A stretch of 64,000 bases of DNA, taken from assembly GCF_039542035.1 (NCBI RefSeq), contig NZ_BAABHJ010000030.1, forward strand, positions 62,001-126,000, read 5' to 3'. Under the pieces are notes generated by a model that was not told the DNA's origin, made no database searches, and saw only the letters and a list, made by a program, of their open reading frames with translations. Shown piece after piece: positions 27,067 to 35,099 of this stretch. Position 1 is the stretch's first letter. Each line of letters opens with the position of its first letter. This DNA comes from Actinoallomurus liliacearum (lineage in GTDB: Bacteria > Actinomycetota > Actinomycetes > Streptosporangiales > Streptosporangiaceae). Made by a program: the position numbers and the translations under genes.

Positions 27067-27089
27067 GCCTTGTGAGGGTCCTACAAGGC
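27067..27089. promoter_or_regulatory. Inverted repeat in fasR-fabD interval
   Basis: GCCTTGT and ACAAGGC are perfect 7-bp arms separated by 9 nt, 55 bp upstream of fabD and 14 bp after the regulator stop. It is well placed to be the activator's binding site. It could alternatively act as a weak terminator of the regulator gene. Confidence 0.5.
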
Positions 27090-27102
27090 GACGCCGGGGC
27101 CG

Positions 27103-28278
27103 TCACAACGAAAGGGGCCGGTCGGCGAAACGCCCGAGAACCAGGGCGATGCGGAGAGTGAACGCCGCCCGGCCGTCGGCGGGGACGTATCCGGTCAGCT
27201 CGGTGACCCGGCGCAGGCGGTACCGCACCGTGTTGGGGTGCACGAACAACAGCCGCGCGGTGGCCTCCAGCGACGAGCCCTGCTCCAGGTAGGTCGTCAG
27301 CGTGTCGAGCAGCGGGGCCCCGGCCACGCGCAGCGGTTCGTAGACCTCCTCCACCAGGAACGCCCGCGCGTCCGGGTCGCCGTCGAGGGCACGCTCGGCG
27401 AGCAGGTCGCCGGCGAACACCGGCCGGGGCGCGTCCGGCCAGCCCGCCACGGCCCGCAGGCCGGCCAGGGCGGCCCGCGCGGACATCGTCGCGGCGTACA
27501 GGTCGTCGACGCGCGGCCCGATCACCACCGCGCCCGGACCGAACTTGGACGTGAACGGCTTGGCCGCGGCGAGGGGGTCGTCCTCGACGCCCCCGACGAT
27601 GACGATGAGGCGGCTGCCCTGCACCCCGGCGAGCACGTCGACGCGCGCCCGGCGGGACGCGATGCGGATGTCGTCGATGATGGCCTCGGGCTCGTCCTCG
27701 GGGGTGTTGCCCGCCATGACGGCCACCGACGTCGACGCCCAGCCGAGCGCGGCGGCCCACGAGTGCAGCGACTCGTCGACCTCGCCGCGTAGCAGCGCGT
27801 CGACGATGAGGGCCTCCAGCCGGGCGTCCCACGCGCCGCGGGTCTCCGCCGCCCGCGCGTACACCTGGGCCGCGCCGAAGGCGACCTCTCGGGTGTAGCG
27901 CAGGATCGCCTCCCGCAACTGCGTCTCGCCGCTCGGGGCCGCGAGCTCGTTCACCTGCGCCTCGACGACGTCGATGACGACCCGGACGATCTCCACGGTC
28001 TGCTGGAGCCGTACGGCCCGCATCAGCTCGCGCGGCGCGGTGCCGAACACCTCGCCGGCGATGGCCGGCCGGATCTTCTCCTCGTGCTTGAACCACTCGA
28101 CGAACCCGGCGATGCCCGCCTGGGCGACCAGGCCGACCCACGAGCGGTACTCCGCCGACATCGCACGGAACCACGGCAGGCGCTCCTCCATGCTGGCCGT
28201 CGCGGCGGTGCCCAGCGCCCCCATCGCCTGTTCGAGCCGCTCGGTGGTCTGCTCGCGGATGTCGAGGTCTTTCTTCAC
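27103..28278 (-). CDS. fasR: PucR-type transcriptional activator of fatty-acid genes (FasR-like)
   Basis: This 391-aa protein has an N-terminal helical sensory region (MEERLPWFRAMSAEYRSWVG), a GGDEF-like middle part (TSVAVMAGNTPEDEPEAIID, then VVIGPRVDDLYAA) and a C-terminal PucR HTH (TLTTYLEQGSSLEATARLLF, then VHPNTVRYRLRRVTELTGY). The GTG start at 28278 follows GGGAGGC; further upstream codons are open but lack such a site. In Streptomyces the equivalent gene directly upstream of fabD encodes FasR, the activator of fabDHPF, so the same role is inferred here from family and position. Confidence 0.9.
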   Translation of the reverse strand: MKKDLDIREQTTERLEQAMGALGTAATASMEERLPWFRAMSAEYRSWVGLVAQAGIAGFVEWFKHEEKIRPAIAGEVFGTAPRELMRAVRLQQTVEIVRVVIDVVEAQVNELAAPSGETQLREAILRYTREVAFGAAQVYARAAETRGAWDARLEALIVDALLRGEVDESLHSWAAALGWASTSVAVMAGNTPEDEPEAIIDDIRIASRRARVDVLAGVQGSRLIVIVGGVEDDPLAAAKPFTSKFGPGAVVIGPRVDDLYAATMSARAALAGLRAVAGWPDAPRPVFAGDLLAERALDGDPDARAFLVEEVYEPLRVAGAPLLDTLTTYLEQGSSLEATARLLFVHPNTVRYRLRRVTELTGYVPADGRAAFTLRIALVLGRFADRPLSL

Positions 28279-28297
28279 CCGAACAGCCTCCCACCTA

Positions 28298-29500
28298 TCA
28301 GTCGTGCCGGCGGCACCGCCTCCGCCCACGTGTCACGCTCGTACCCTCGAACCGCTGGAACACCGCCCGGCACCCGGCCAGCACCGACGCGAACGCCGGC
28401 AGCCACGCCATCCGGGCCGGGATCCAGCTCCAGTGGTCGGGGACGTCGTGCAGTCCGGGCAGCCTACCGAAGGGCCTGGTCACGATCGTCACCAGCATGA
28501 ACGCCGTCTGGTGCCAGCAGAACACCGTCATCGCCGACAGGTTCGCCAGCGCCACCGGCGCCCAGGCGAGAGGCCGCCGCATCCAGCGCGCCAGCCGGTC
28601 GTGCAGGAGCAGCGCGGCGCCGACCTGCGCGAGCCCGAACGCCACCGCGACCGCCGTCGGCGGGCTCAGGTTGGACACCCGTGCGCCCGGCAGGCCGACC
28701 ATGCTCGCCGGATACCCGGCGAACGCCACGAGCGCGACCGCGGCCGCCGCACCGCCGACGAGGAGGGCCACGGCCGTACGCCGCGAGCCGAGCCGGCCCT
28801 TCGCCCAGGCGATGCCGAGCAGGTACGGCACCGCCCAGGCGGCGGGCACGTTCAGCCAGCCGAGCCAGGCGGGCCCGTCCAGGCCGAACCTGACCAGGTC
28901 GACGCCGCCCACGACGGCCGCCGCGACCGCCGCGGCGTACGGCCCGCAGCGAGCGAGCAGCGGGGTGAGCGCGGTCAGGCCGATGAAGACGCACAGGAAC
29001 CACAACGGGCTGTACATGAGACGGACCAGCGGCATCGGGTCCGTCCCGGTCGCCGCGAGCAGCAGCGTGAGCGGCACCCAGGCCACCACCAGCACCGCCG
29101 GGGGCGTGCCCAGCCGCACCAGCCGGGAGCGGACCCACCCGACGGTGCGCTGGGGGCGGCGCAGGCTCCTCGCCGCCGAGTACCCGCCGACGAAGAAGAA
29201 CAGCGCCAGCGTCTGCAACGCCCAGGACACCGGGGCCAGCGACGGCATGAAGGACAGCGGGCTGCGCGCACTCCACGTGCGGCCGTCTCCGGGGGCGGCC
29301 GAGACGACGAGCGCGGTGACCAGCCAGTGCCCGAGGACGACGCCGAGGATGGCGAACGCCCGCAGCGCGTCCACGGCCCGGTCACGATGCTCCGGTGTCG
29401 CGGCGTCGAGGCGCCGGGCCAGCGCGCCGAACGACCCGCGTCGCGGGAGCCCGTCCGGCTCGGGCACCGGGCGTGGACGGAGAGCGGGTTCAACGGTCAC
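28298..29500 (-). CDS. Membrane acyltransferase (acyltransferase 3 family)
   Basis: This 400-aa protein with about ten membrane helices starts at GTG (VTVEPALRPRPVPEP). The family His appears in LGVVLGHWLVTALVV after the DRAVDALRAFAILG motif, and WHQTAF is in a late helix. Such enzymes O-acylate sugars, peptidoglycan or antibiotics using a cytoplasmic donor. The stop is 19 bp from the fasR start on the same strand, so read-through is possible. The gene's first codons are repeated several times upstream (see the repeat at 29493). Confidence 0.87.
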   Translation of the reverse strand: MTVEPALRPRPVPEPDGLPRRGSFGALARRLDAATPEHRDRAVDALRAFAILGVVLGHWLVTALVVSAAPGDGRTWSARSPLSFMPSLAPVSWALQTLALFFFVGGYSAARSLRRPQRTVGWVRSRLVRLGTPPAVLVVAWVPLTLLLAATGTDPMPLVRLMYSPLWFLCVFIGLTALTPLLARCGPYAAAVAAAVVGGVDLVRFGLDGPAWLGWLNVPAAWAVPYLLGIAWAKGRLGSRRTAVALLVGGAAAAVALVAFAGYPASMVGLPGARVSNLSPPTAVAVAFGLAQVGAALLLHDRLARWMRRPLAWAPVALANLSAMTVFCWHQTAFMLVTIVTRPFGRLPGLHDVPDHWSWIPARMAWLPAFASVLAGCRAVFQRFEGTSVTRGRRRCRRHD

Positions 29501-29680
29501 GGGACACCTCCGTCGCGGGGCGCGGCGCGAGCCGGCGGCGGCCGATACCGGCGGTCACGGGATGCCGCGTCGCCGGGCGTGGCCGGAGGGCGCGTTCGGC
29601 GGTCACGGGGGGCCGCGTCGCCGGGCGTGGGCGGAGGAGGCGTTCAGCGCACACGGGACACCTCCGTGTCGCGGCCGAGG
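29493..29680. repeat. Degenerate tandem duplication of a gene junction
   Basis: Four diverged copies of a 48-58 bp unit begin at 29493, 29551, 29599 and 29647 (core GCGGTCACGG or GCGCACACGG). On the minus strand each unit reads approximately GTGACCGCTGAACGC followed by CGGCCACGCCCGG. That is the start of the acyltransferase gene. The outer copies also share GAGGTGTCCCGTG, the end of the upstream hydrolase gene. The stop/start junction of two genes has evidently been amplified. Confidence 0.7.
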
Positions 29681-30555
29681 GCGATGAGCGCCAGGTCGCG
29701 CAGGGCGATCCCGCCCGGCCGGAGGTAGTCGCCGTGGCCGCCGGCGCCGGCCGCGAAGACGCGGGCGCCGAAACCCCGGCCCGTCGGGTCCGCGCCGAAG
29801 CCCAGCCCGAGCACCCGGACCTTCGGCACGTACGCCATCCAGTCGCCGGACGCGCGGCCCGCCCACACCCGCGCGCGGGTGTGCAGCGCCGCCGCGGACG
29901 AGACGGCCATCCCGGGACTGCCGAACACCGCGATGTCGGTCGCGTCGACGTGACGGGCGGCCCGGCCGCAGACGACCGAGCCGTAGCTGTGGCACAGCAG
30001 GCTCACCGCGACGCCGTGGGCGTTCAGGGTGTTCACGAGCGGCCGCAGGGCGCGGGCGCCCTGGTCGGCGCGGCCGGTGGTCGCGACGTCCAGGCTGATG
30101 GTGCGCGGCGCGCCGTAGCCCAGCCAGGCGAGCACGGCCAGCCGGGCGTGCGGGTCGATCCGCAGGGCCTCGGCCAGCACCGCCCGCGCCCCGCCGCCGG
30201 GGGAGGCCGTGCCCCGCGAGTCGAAATCGCGCAGCGTGGTGTCCGAGCCGGGGACCAGGATCGCCACCCGCCGGGCCGCGGCCAGGTCGCCGACGACCTC
30301 CACGGCCCGGCCGCGCGGGTCGAACGCGATGAACGTACGGCCCGGCGCGGCCAGCGGCGTCAGCCGGGGGTCGCGCCGGGCGGCGGCCTCGATGGCCTGC
30401 CGCTCCGCCGCGTACCGCGCGGTGAGCGCGCGGTACGTCAGCGCGGGCAGCGGCTGTACGGGCGGCGACACGGAGGGGCGGCCGCCGGCGGCCCCGGTCG
30501 TGAGCATGATGCCGCCGACGGCGATGGCGGCGAGTGCCGCCCGGCGCTTCTTCAC
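29644..30555 (-). CDS. Secreted DUF1023 alpha/beta hydrolase
   Basis: This 303-aa precursor starts VKKRRAALAAIAVGGIML, a signal peptide with a basic n-region and no clear lipobox, cleaved perhaps near GAAGG. The mature part has the DUF1023 hydrolase motifs VAILVPGSDTTLRDFD, nucleophile Ser in LLCHSYGSVVCG, and VFGSPGMAVSSAA. A late His in GHGDYLRPGG could complete the triad. GTG 30555 follows GGGAGGACG. A stable hairpin lies immediately upstream. Actinomycetes have many DUF1023 paralogs of unknown substrate. Confidence 0.88.
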   Translation of the reverse strand: MKKRRAALAAIAVGGIMLTTGAAGGRPSVSPPVQPLPALTYRALTARYAAERQAIEAAARRDPRLTPLAAPGRTFIAFDPRGRAVEVVGDLAAARRVAILVPGSDTTLRDFDSRGTASPGGGARAVLAEALRIDPHARLAVLAWLGYGAPRTISLDVATTGRADQGARALRPLVNTLNAHGVAVSLLCHSYGSVVCGRAARHVDATDIAVFGSPGMAVSSAAALHTRARVWAGRASGDWMAYVPKVRVLGLGFGADPTGRGFGARVFAAGAGGHGDYLRPGGIALRDLALIALGRDTEVSRVR

Positions 30556-30567
30556 GGGCCCGTCCTC

Positions 30568-30588
30568 CCTGATCAACGAGTGATCAGG
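30568..30588. promoter_or_regulatory. Inverted repeat overlapping the hydrolase ribosome-binding region
   Basis: CCTGATCA and TGATCAGG are perfect 8-bp arms around a 5-nt loop. On the minus-strand transcript the second arm runs directly into the GGGAGG Shine-Dalgarno sequence of the DUF1023 gene. The element could therefore be an operator or an mRNA hairpin that limits translation. Confidence 0.5.
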
Positions 30589-30699
30589 AAGCTACGAATC
30601 GTCCGTTGTAACCCGCGTCCCCCTGAGGACCGCACTTGCCGCGTACATCCCCGGTAGGGGGAGGATGACGGCCGGACCGGTGACTCATCCGGGCGGGGG

Positions 30700-31359
30700 T
30701 CACTCGCCCGGGCGCACCAGTCCGGTCTCGTACGCGTAGACCACGGCCTGGGTGCGGTCGCGCAGTTCCAGCTTCATCAGGATCCGGCCGACGTGCGTCT
30801 TGACCGTCTGCTCGGCGACGACGAGGCGTTCGGCGACCTCGGCGTTGGACAGGCCGCGCGCGACCAGGCCGAGCACCTCGGTCTCCCGGTCCGTCAGGCC
30901 CTCCAGCCGTCTGCGGTCCGGTGCCTTCGGCGCGCCCATCCGCGCGAACTCCGCGATCAGCCGCCGGGTCACGGTCGGCGCCAGCAGCGCCTCGCCCGCC
31001 GCGACCACGCGCACCGCGTCCGCCAACTCCCCCGCCGAGGCGTCCTTGAGGAGGAACCCGCTGGCCCCGGCGCGCAGGGCCTCGTACACGTAGTCGTCCA
31101 GGTCGAACGTCGTCAGCACCAGAATGCCGGGGTGGCCGGGCCGTTCGGTGATCCGGCGGGTGGCCGCGAGACCGTCCAGGACCGGCATCCGCACGTCCAT
31201 CAGCACCACGTCGGGCCGCAGGTCGGCGGCCTTGCGCACGGCCTCCTCCCCGTTGCAGGCCTCGCCGACGACCTGGATGTCCGGCTGGGCGTTCAGCAAG
31301 ATCGAGAAGCCGGATCGCACCATTCCCTGGTCGTCGGCGATGACCACACGGATGCTCAT
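30700..31359 (-). CDS. NarL/LuxR-family response regulator
   Basis: This 219-aa protein has the receiver IRVVIADDQGMVRSGFSILL with phospho-acceptor Asp in DVVLMDVRMPVLDG and conserved Lys in FLLKDASAGE. The DNA-binding LuxR domain is LTDRETEVLGLVARGLSNAE followed by EQTVKTHVGRILMKLELRDR. Its ATG overlaps the stop of the histidine kinase gene by 4 bp, so the pair is co-translated. The regulon is unknown. Confidence 0.94.
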   Translation of the reverse strand: MSIRVVIADDQGMVRSGFSILLNAQPDIQVVGEACNGEEAVRKAADLRPDVVLMDVRMPVLDGLAATRRITERPGHPGILVLTTFDLDDYVYEALRAGASGFLLKDASAGELADAVRVVAAGEALLAPTVTRRLIAEFARMGAPKAPDRRRLEGLTDRETEVLGLVARGLSNAEVAERLVVAEQTVKTHVGRILMKLELRDRTQAVVYAYETGLVRPGE

Positions 31360-32531
31360 GAGTCCCTTTCCTCGGGGGCGTTCGGCTCCAGCGGGAGGGC
31401 CGCCGTCACGACGAAGCCGCCGTCGGCGGCCGGGCCCGCGCCGAGCTCACCGCCGAGCATCGTGGCCCGTTCGCGCATGCCGACCAGGCCGTGACCGCCG
31501 CCCGCCCGCACCACCCGGACCGGTTCGGTGCCCGGCCCGTTGCGCACCCGGAGCCGTAGCACGTCCGGCTCATAGCCGATCTCCACGCGCACCGACGCGC
31601 CCGGCGCGTGCCGCATCGCGTTGCTCAGCGACTCCTGCAGGATCCGGTAGGCCGACAACCCGACTCCGCCCGGCAGGACCGGCGGCTCCCCGGTCACCGC
31701 CGTCTCGACGCTGAGCCCGCCGGCGCGCGCCGAGGCGACGACCTCGTCCAGGCGTTCCAGGCCCGGCTGCGGCGCGGTCTGCGCCGAGGGATCGGTGCGC
31801 AGCACGCCGAGGATCCGGCGCAGCTCGGTGAGTCCTTCGAGCGCGCTGGCGCGGATGTCGGCGAAGCTCTCGGCCAGCTCCGGCGGCGGGTCGGCGACCT
31901 TGTACGGGGCGGCCTCCGCCTGGATGGCGATCACCGACATGTGGTGGGCGACGACGTCGTGCAGCTCACGGGCGATCCGCTGCCGCTCCTGCAGCACGGC
32001 CGTCTCCGCCTCGTGCCGGGCCTCCTGCTCGGCGAGCGCCTGCCGGGCCGTACGGCGGAGCCGCACGGTGTAGCCGAGCAGGATCGGAACCGCGCACAGC
32101 AGCGCGAGCGCCTTGGTCGGCGGATCGAGGAGGACGCAGCCGAGCGCCGAGACCACCATGGCGCCGGCGGTGACCGTACGCTCGCAGCGCACCGCCAGCG
32201 AGTACAGGCACAGCAGGTAGGCGATGCCGAGCGCCGGCAGGTACGGCACGCCGTACCCCGCGCGCGGATGGATGACGACGGCCGTGACGAGCATCATCCC
32301 CAGGGCCACCCGCCAGGCGACCAGCGGGCGGCTGCGGCGCATGAGCAGCGGGACCACGCCGCCGAAGGCCACCAGCGTCAGGAAGATCGGAGAGGCCGGA
32401 CCGCCGGACTCGGGATGCGGCGACTGCAGCTGCGCGTACCCGCTGACGGCCAGGATCAGCGCCAGCGCCGGGTCCACCGCGTCGGCGAGGTGGACCGGGC
32501 CGATCCTCAGCCGGCGACGAGGCCTGGGCAT
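31356..32531 (-). CDS. Sensor histidine kinase (NarX/DesK type)
   Basis: This kinase of about 391 aa (ATG 32531, MPRPRRRLRIGPVHLADAVD) has four to five membrane helices in residues 18-165. A linker and the HisKA_3 box RIARELHDVVAHHMSVIAIQ follow, then a HATPase with RILQESLSNAMRHAPGA and GGGHGLVGMRERATMLGGEL. An upstream ATG at 32615 is open and would add 28 residues. Neither start has a clear ribosome binding site. There is no extracellular sensor domain. It is the partner of the coupled response regulator. Confidence 0.88.
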   Translation of the reverse strand: MPRPRRRLRIGPVHLADAVDPALALILAVSGYAQLQSPHPESGGPASPIFLTLVAFGGVVPLLMRRSRPLVAWRVALGMMLVTAVVIHPRAGYGVPYLPALGIAYLLCLYSLAVRCERTVTAGAMVVSALGCVLLDPPTKALALLCAVPILLGYTVRLRRTARQALAEQEARHEAETAVLQERQRIARELHDVVAHHMSVIAIQAEAAPYKVADPPPELAESFADIRASALEGLTELRRILGVLRTDPSAQTAPQPGLERLDEVVASARAGGLSVETAVTGEPPVLPGGVGLSAYRILQESLSNAMRHAPGASVRVEIGYEPDVLRLRVRNGPGTEPVRVVRAGGGHGLVGMRERATMLGGELGAGPAADGGFVVTAALPLEPNAPEERDS

Positions 32532-32794
32532 CGGTGGATCGGTGCGGCCCCCGACGAAGACGGCGAACATCGGGCCCAGGGCACCGGAGATCCCCGCACG
32601 TCGTCCACCGGCCATGGGCCGAGCGTACGGGCCCGCCGGTGTCCGCCTCGTACCCCTGCGGACTGATTCGCGGATGCTACTCAGGTATGGCTGGGTAGCC
32701 GGACGCTCGTCTGACACAGCTTCCGAGCGCCAGAGTTGGAAAGATGCTCGAAAGACTCCATACAGAAGGGCATGACGCGGTAGGGTGCGGTGGT

Positions 32795-34042
32795 ATGCAG
32801 TTACGATACTCCTACCGTTTGAACCCCACCCCGGCACAGCGGATCGCGCTGGCCAAGGCGTTCGGGTGTGCCCGAGTGGTGTTCAATGACGGACTGCATG
32901 CAAGACGTAACGCCCATGCGGCCGGGTCGCTATACATCGGCGACGGGGAGTTGTCCAAGCGGGTGATCACGGAGGCGAAAAAGACGCCTGAGCGGGCGTG
33001 GTTGGGTGAGGTGTCGGCCGTGGTGTTGCAGCAGGCACTGGCCGACCTGAACGCCGCTTACCGGAACTTCTTCGCCTCCCTGCTGGGGAAGCGAAAGGGG
33101 CCGAAGGTCGCACCTCCCCGGTTCCGGTCGAAGAAGGGTCGGCAGGCGATCCGCTTCACCAAAAATGCCCGTTTCGCGATCACACGGGGCGGGAGGCTGC
33201 GCCTGCCAAAGATCGGTGACGTGGTGGTCCGTTGGTCCCGCAGCTTGCCCGCCGAACCATCGTCGGTCACGGTCATCAAGGACGCAGCCGGACGTTACTT
33301 CGCCTCGTTCGTGGTTCAGACCGACGAACGACCCCTTGAGCCGGTCGAGGCCGAGGCCGGAATCGACCTGGGGCTGGGACACTTCGCGGTCCTGTCGGAC
33401 GGGCGGAAGATCGACTCACCGCGGTTCCTCCGCCGTGCGGAAAAGAAGCTCAAATTCCTGCAGCGGGCGCTGGCCCGAAAACAGATCGGATCGAACAACC
33501 GTGAGAAAGCCCGCCTAGCGGTTACCCGCCAGCACGCTAAGGTCACCGACGCACGCCGAGAATTCCACCACCAGCTATCCACGAAGCTGATCTGCGACAA
33601 CCAAGCGATCTACGTGGAGAACCTGGCCATCATGGGATTGGCGCGCTCCCGGCTGGCCAAGAGTATCTACGATGCCGGCTGGTCGTCCTTCCTCGCCATG
33701 CTGGAGTACAAAGCTGCTTTGTATGGACGGACCGTCCATCGAATCGACCGGTGGTACCCCTCCTCCAAGCGGTGCTCAGCCTGCGGGACGCTGCAAGCAG
33801 CGATGCCGCTTTCGGTCCGGTCGTGGGCCTGTTCTTGTGGGGCGGTCCACGACCGGGATGTGAATGCGGCCAAGAACATTCTCGCCGCCGGACGGGCGGA
33901 GAGGCTAAACGCCTGCGGAGGGCAGGTAAGACCACCCACCCCGGTGGCATGCCCGTTGAAGCAGGAAGCCACAGAGGTGCCGCATGACGCGGCACGGACT
34001 GAATCCCAGCCCCTCAGGCTGAGGAGCGCGTCAACCAGGTAG
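32795..34042 (+). CDS. tnpB: TnpB, RNA-guided endonuclease of IS605/IS1341-type element
   Basis: This 415-aa protein starts MQLRYSYRLNPTPAQRIALA, the family N-terminus. The RuvC-like catalytic residues are Asp191 (AGIDLGLGHFAVLSDG), Glu275 (IYVENLAIMG) and Asp355 (HDRDVNAAKNILAAG). The zinc finger uses Cys327, Cys330, Cys346 and Cys348. All are intact, so nuclease activity is plausible. No TnpA (Y1) transposase is adjacent, so this is a solitary TnpB element. Its 3' coding end contains two hairpins expected for the right end and guide-RNA scaffold. GC content and codon use are slightly lower than in its neighbours, consistent with transfer. Confidence 0.93.
   Translation: MQLRYSYRLNPTPAQRIALAKAFGCARVVFNDGLHARRNAHAAGSLYIGDGELSKRVITEAKKTPERAWLGEVSAVVLQQALADLNAAYRNFFASLLGKRKGPKVAPPRFRSKKGRQAIRFTKNARFAITRGGRLRLPKIGDVVVRWSRSLPAEPSSVTVIKDAAGRYFASFVVQTDERPLEPVEAEAGIDLGLGHFAVLSDGRKIDSPRFLRRAEKKLKFLQRALARKQIGSNNREKARLAVTRQHAKVTDARREFHHQLSTKLICDNQAIYVENLAIMGLARSRLAKSIYDAGWSSFLAMLEYKAALYGRTVHRIDRWYPSSKRCSACGTLQAAMPLSVRSWACSCGAVHDRDVNAAKNILAAGRAERLNACGGQVRPPTPVACPLKQEATEVPHDAARTESQPLRLRSASTR
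33977..34024 (+). ncRNA. Putative right end / omega-RNA 3' scaffold hairpins of TnpB element
   Basis: Within the last codons of tnpB, GTGCCGC-ATGAC-GCGGCAC (33977-33995) forms a perfect 7-bp hairpin. CAGCC-CCTCA-GGCTG (34007-34021) forms a second. In IS605-group elements the guide RNA comes from the tnpB 3' end and extends past the right end, so the guide would be the sequence just after about 34034 (after CGCGTCAA). The exact boundary is inferred. Confidence 0.5.
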
Positions 34043-34076
34043 GGGGTGGCCTTCGTGGGGCGGGTAGGAGTGGGGG

Positions 34077-35099
34077 ATGGAGCCGATCGAGGCGTTGAAG
34101 CGCATCGCGTTCCTGCTGGAGCGGGCGCACGAGGCGACGTACCGGGTGCGGGCGTTCCGGCGGGCCGCCGAGACGGTGGAGCGGACCTCCGCCGACGAGC
34201 TGGCCGCCCGGGCGCGGGCCGGGACGCTGGAGGCGCTGCCCGGCGTCGGCACGGTGACGGCGCTGGTCATCGGGGAGGCGCTGCGCGGGGAGACGCCGAC
34301 GTACCTGCGTCGTCTCGAGGCGACCGAGGGGATCCCGATCGACGAGGCGGCCGCGGCCCTGCGCGCCGCGCTCCGCGGCGACCTGCACACGCACTCGGAC
34401 TGGTCCGACGGGGGCTCGCCGATCGAGGAGATGGCCGAGGCGGCGATCGGCATCGGCCACGACTACATCGCGCTCACCGACCACTCGCCGCGGCTGAAGG
34501 TGGCAGGCGGACTGTCCCCGGAGCGCCTGCGCGAGCAGCTGAAGATCGTCGCCGCGCTGAACGAGCGGCTCACGCCGTTCCGCGTCCTCACCGGCATCGA
34601 GGTCGACATCCTCGACGACGGGTCGCTCGACCAGGACCCGGCGCTGCTCGCCGAACTCGACGTCGTCGTGGCCAGCGTCCATTCCAAGCTGCGGATGCCG
34701 GGCCCGGACATGACCCGGCGGATGCTCGCCGCCGTCGCTAACCCCCGGGTCAACGTGCTCGGGCACTGCACCGGGCGGATCGTCCAGGGCGGCGGCCGGC
34801 GCGGGAACAAGCGGCCGGAGTCGGAGTTCGACGCCGAGCGCGTGTTCGCCGCGTGCGCCGCGAACGAGACCGCGGTCGAGATCAACAGCAGGCCGGAGCG
34901 CCTCGACCCGCCGAAGCGCCTGCTGCGGCTGGCGGTCGAGGCGGGCTGCCGGTTCTCCATCGACTCCGACGCGCACGCCCCCGGTCAGCTCGACTGGCAG
35001 CCGTACGGATGCGAGCGGGCCGCCCGCTGCGGCGTCGACCCGGCGCGGATCGTGAACACCATGGCCGCCGAGGACCTCCTCGCCTGGGCTAGCAGGTGA
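34077..35099 (+). CDS. PHP-domain phosphoesterase with helix-hairpin-helix N-terminus
   Basis: This 340-aa protein has N-terminal helix-hairpin-helix sequence like that of PolX polymerases (HEATYRVRAFRRAAETVERT, then LEALPGVGTVTALVIGEALR). A full PHP metal centre follows: GDLHTHSDWSDGG, DYIALTDHSPRLK, LTGIEVDILDDG, VVASVHSKL, NVLGHCTGR and FSIDSDAHAPGQL. It lacks the polymerase nucleotidyltransferase domain. It resembles the PolX C-terminal half fused to a truncated N-terminus and may act as a stand-alone 3' repair phosphoesterase/exonuclease. It starts 34 bp after the TnpB element. Confidence 0.9.
   Translation: MEPIEALKRIAFLLERAHEATYRVRAFRRAAETVERTSADELAARARAGTLEALPGVGTVTALVIGEALRGETPTYLRRLEATEGIPIDEAAAALRAALRGDLHTHSDWSDGGSPIEEMAEAAIGIGHDYIALTDHSPRLKVAGGLSPERLREQLKIVAALNERLTPFRVLTGIEVDILDDGSLDQDPALLAELDVVVASVHSKLRMPGPDMTRRMLAAVANPRVNVLGHCTGRIVQGGGRRGNKRPESEFDAERVFAACAANETAVEINSRPERLDPPKRLLRLAVEAGCRFSIDSDAHAPGQLDWQPYGCERAARCGVDPARIVNTMAAEDLLAWASR

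Noticed and set aside
29493..29680. The 48-bp period repeats as a CRISPR array
   Set aside because: The units are diverged along their whole length, have no constant spacer, and derive from neighbouring coding sequence.
32670..32794. Left-end hairpin of the TnpB element (GCTAC...GTAGC)
   Set aside because: Only a 5-bp stem with a long loop. I could not place the left boundary with confidence.
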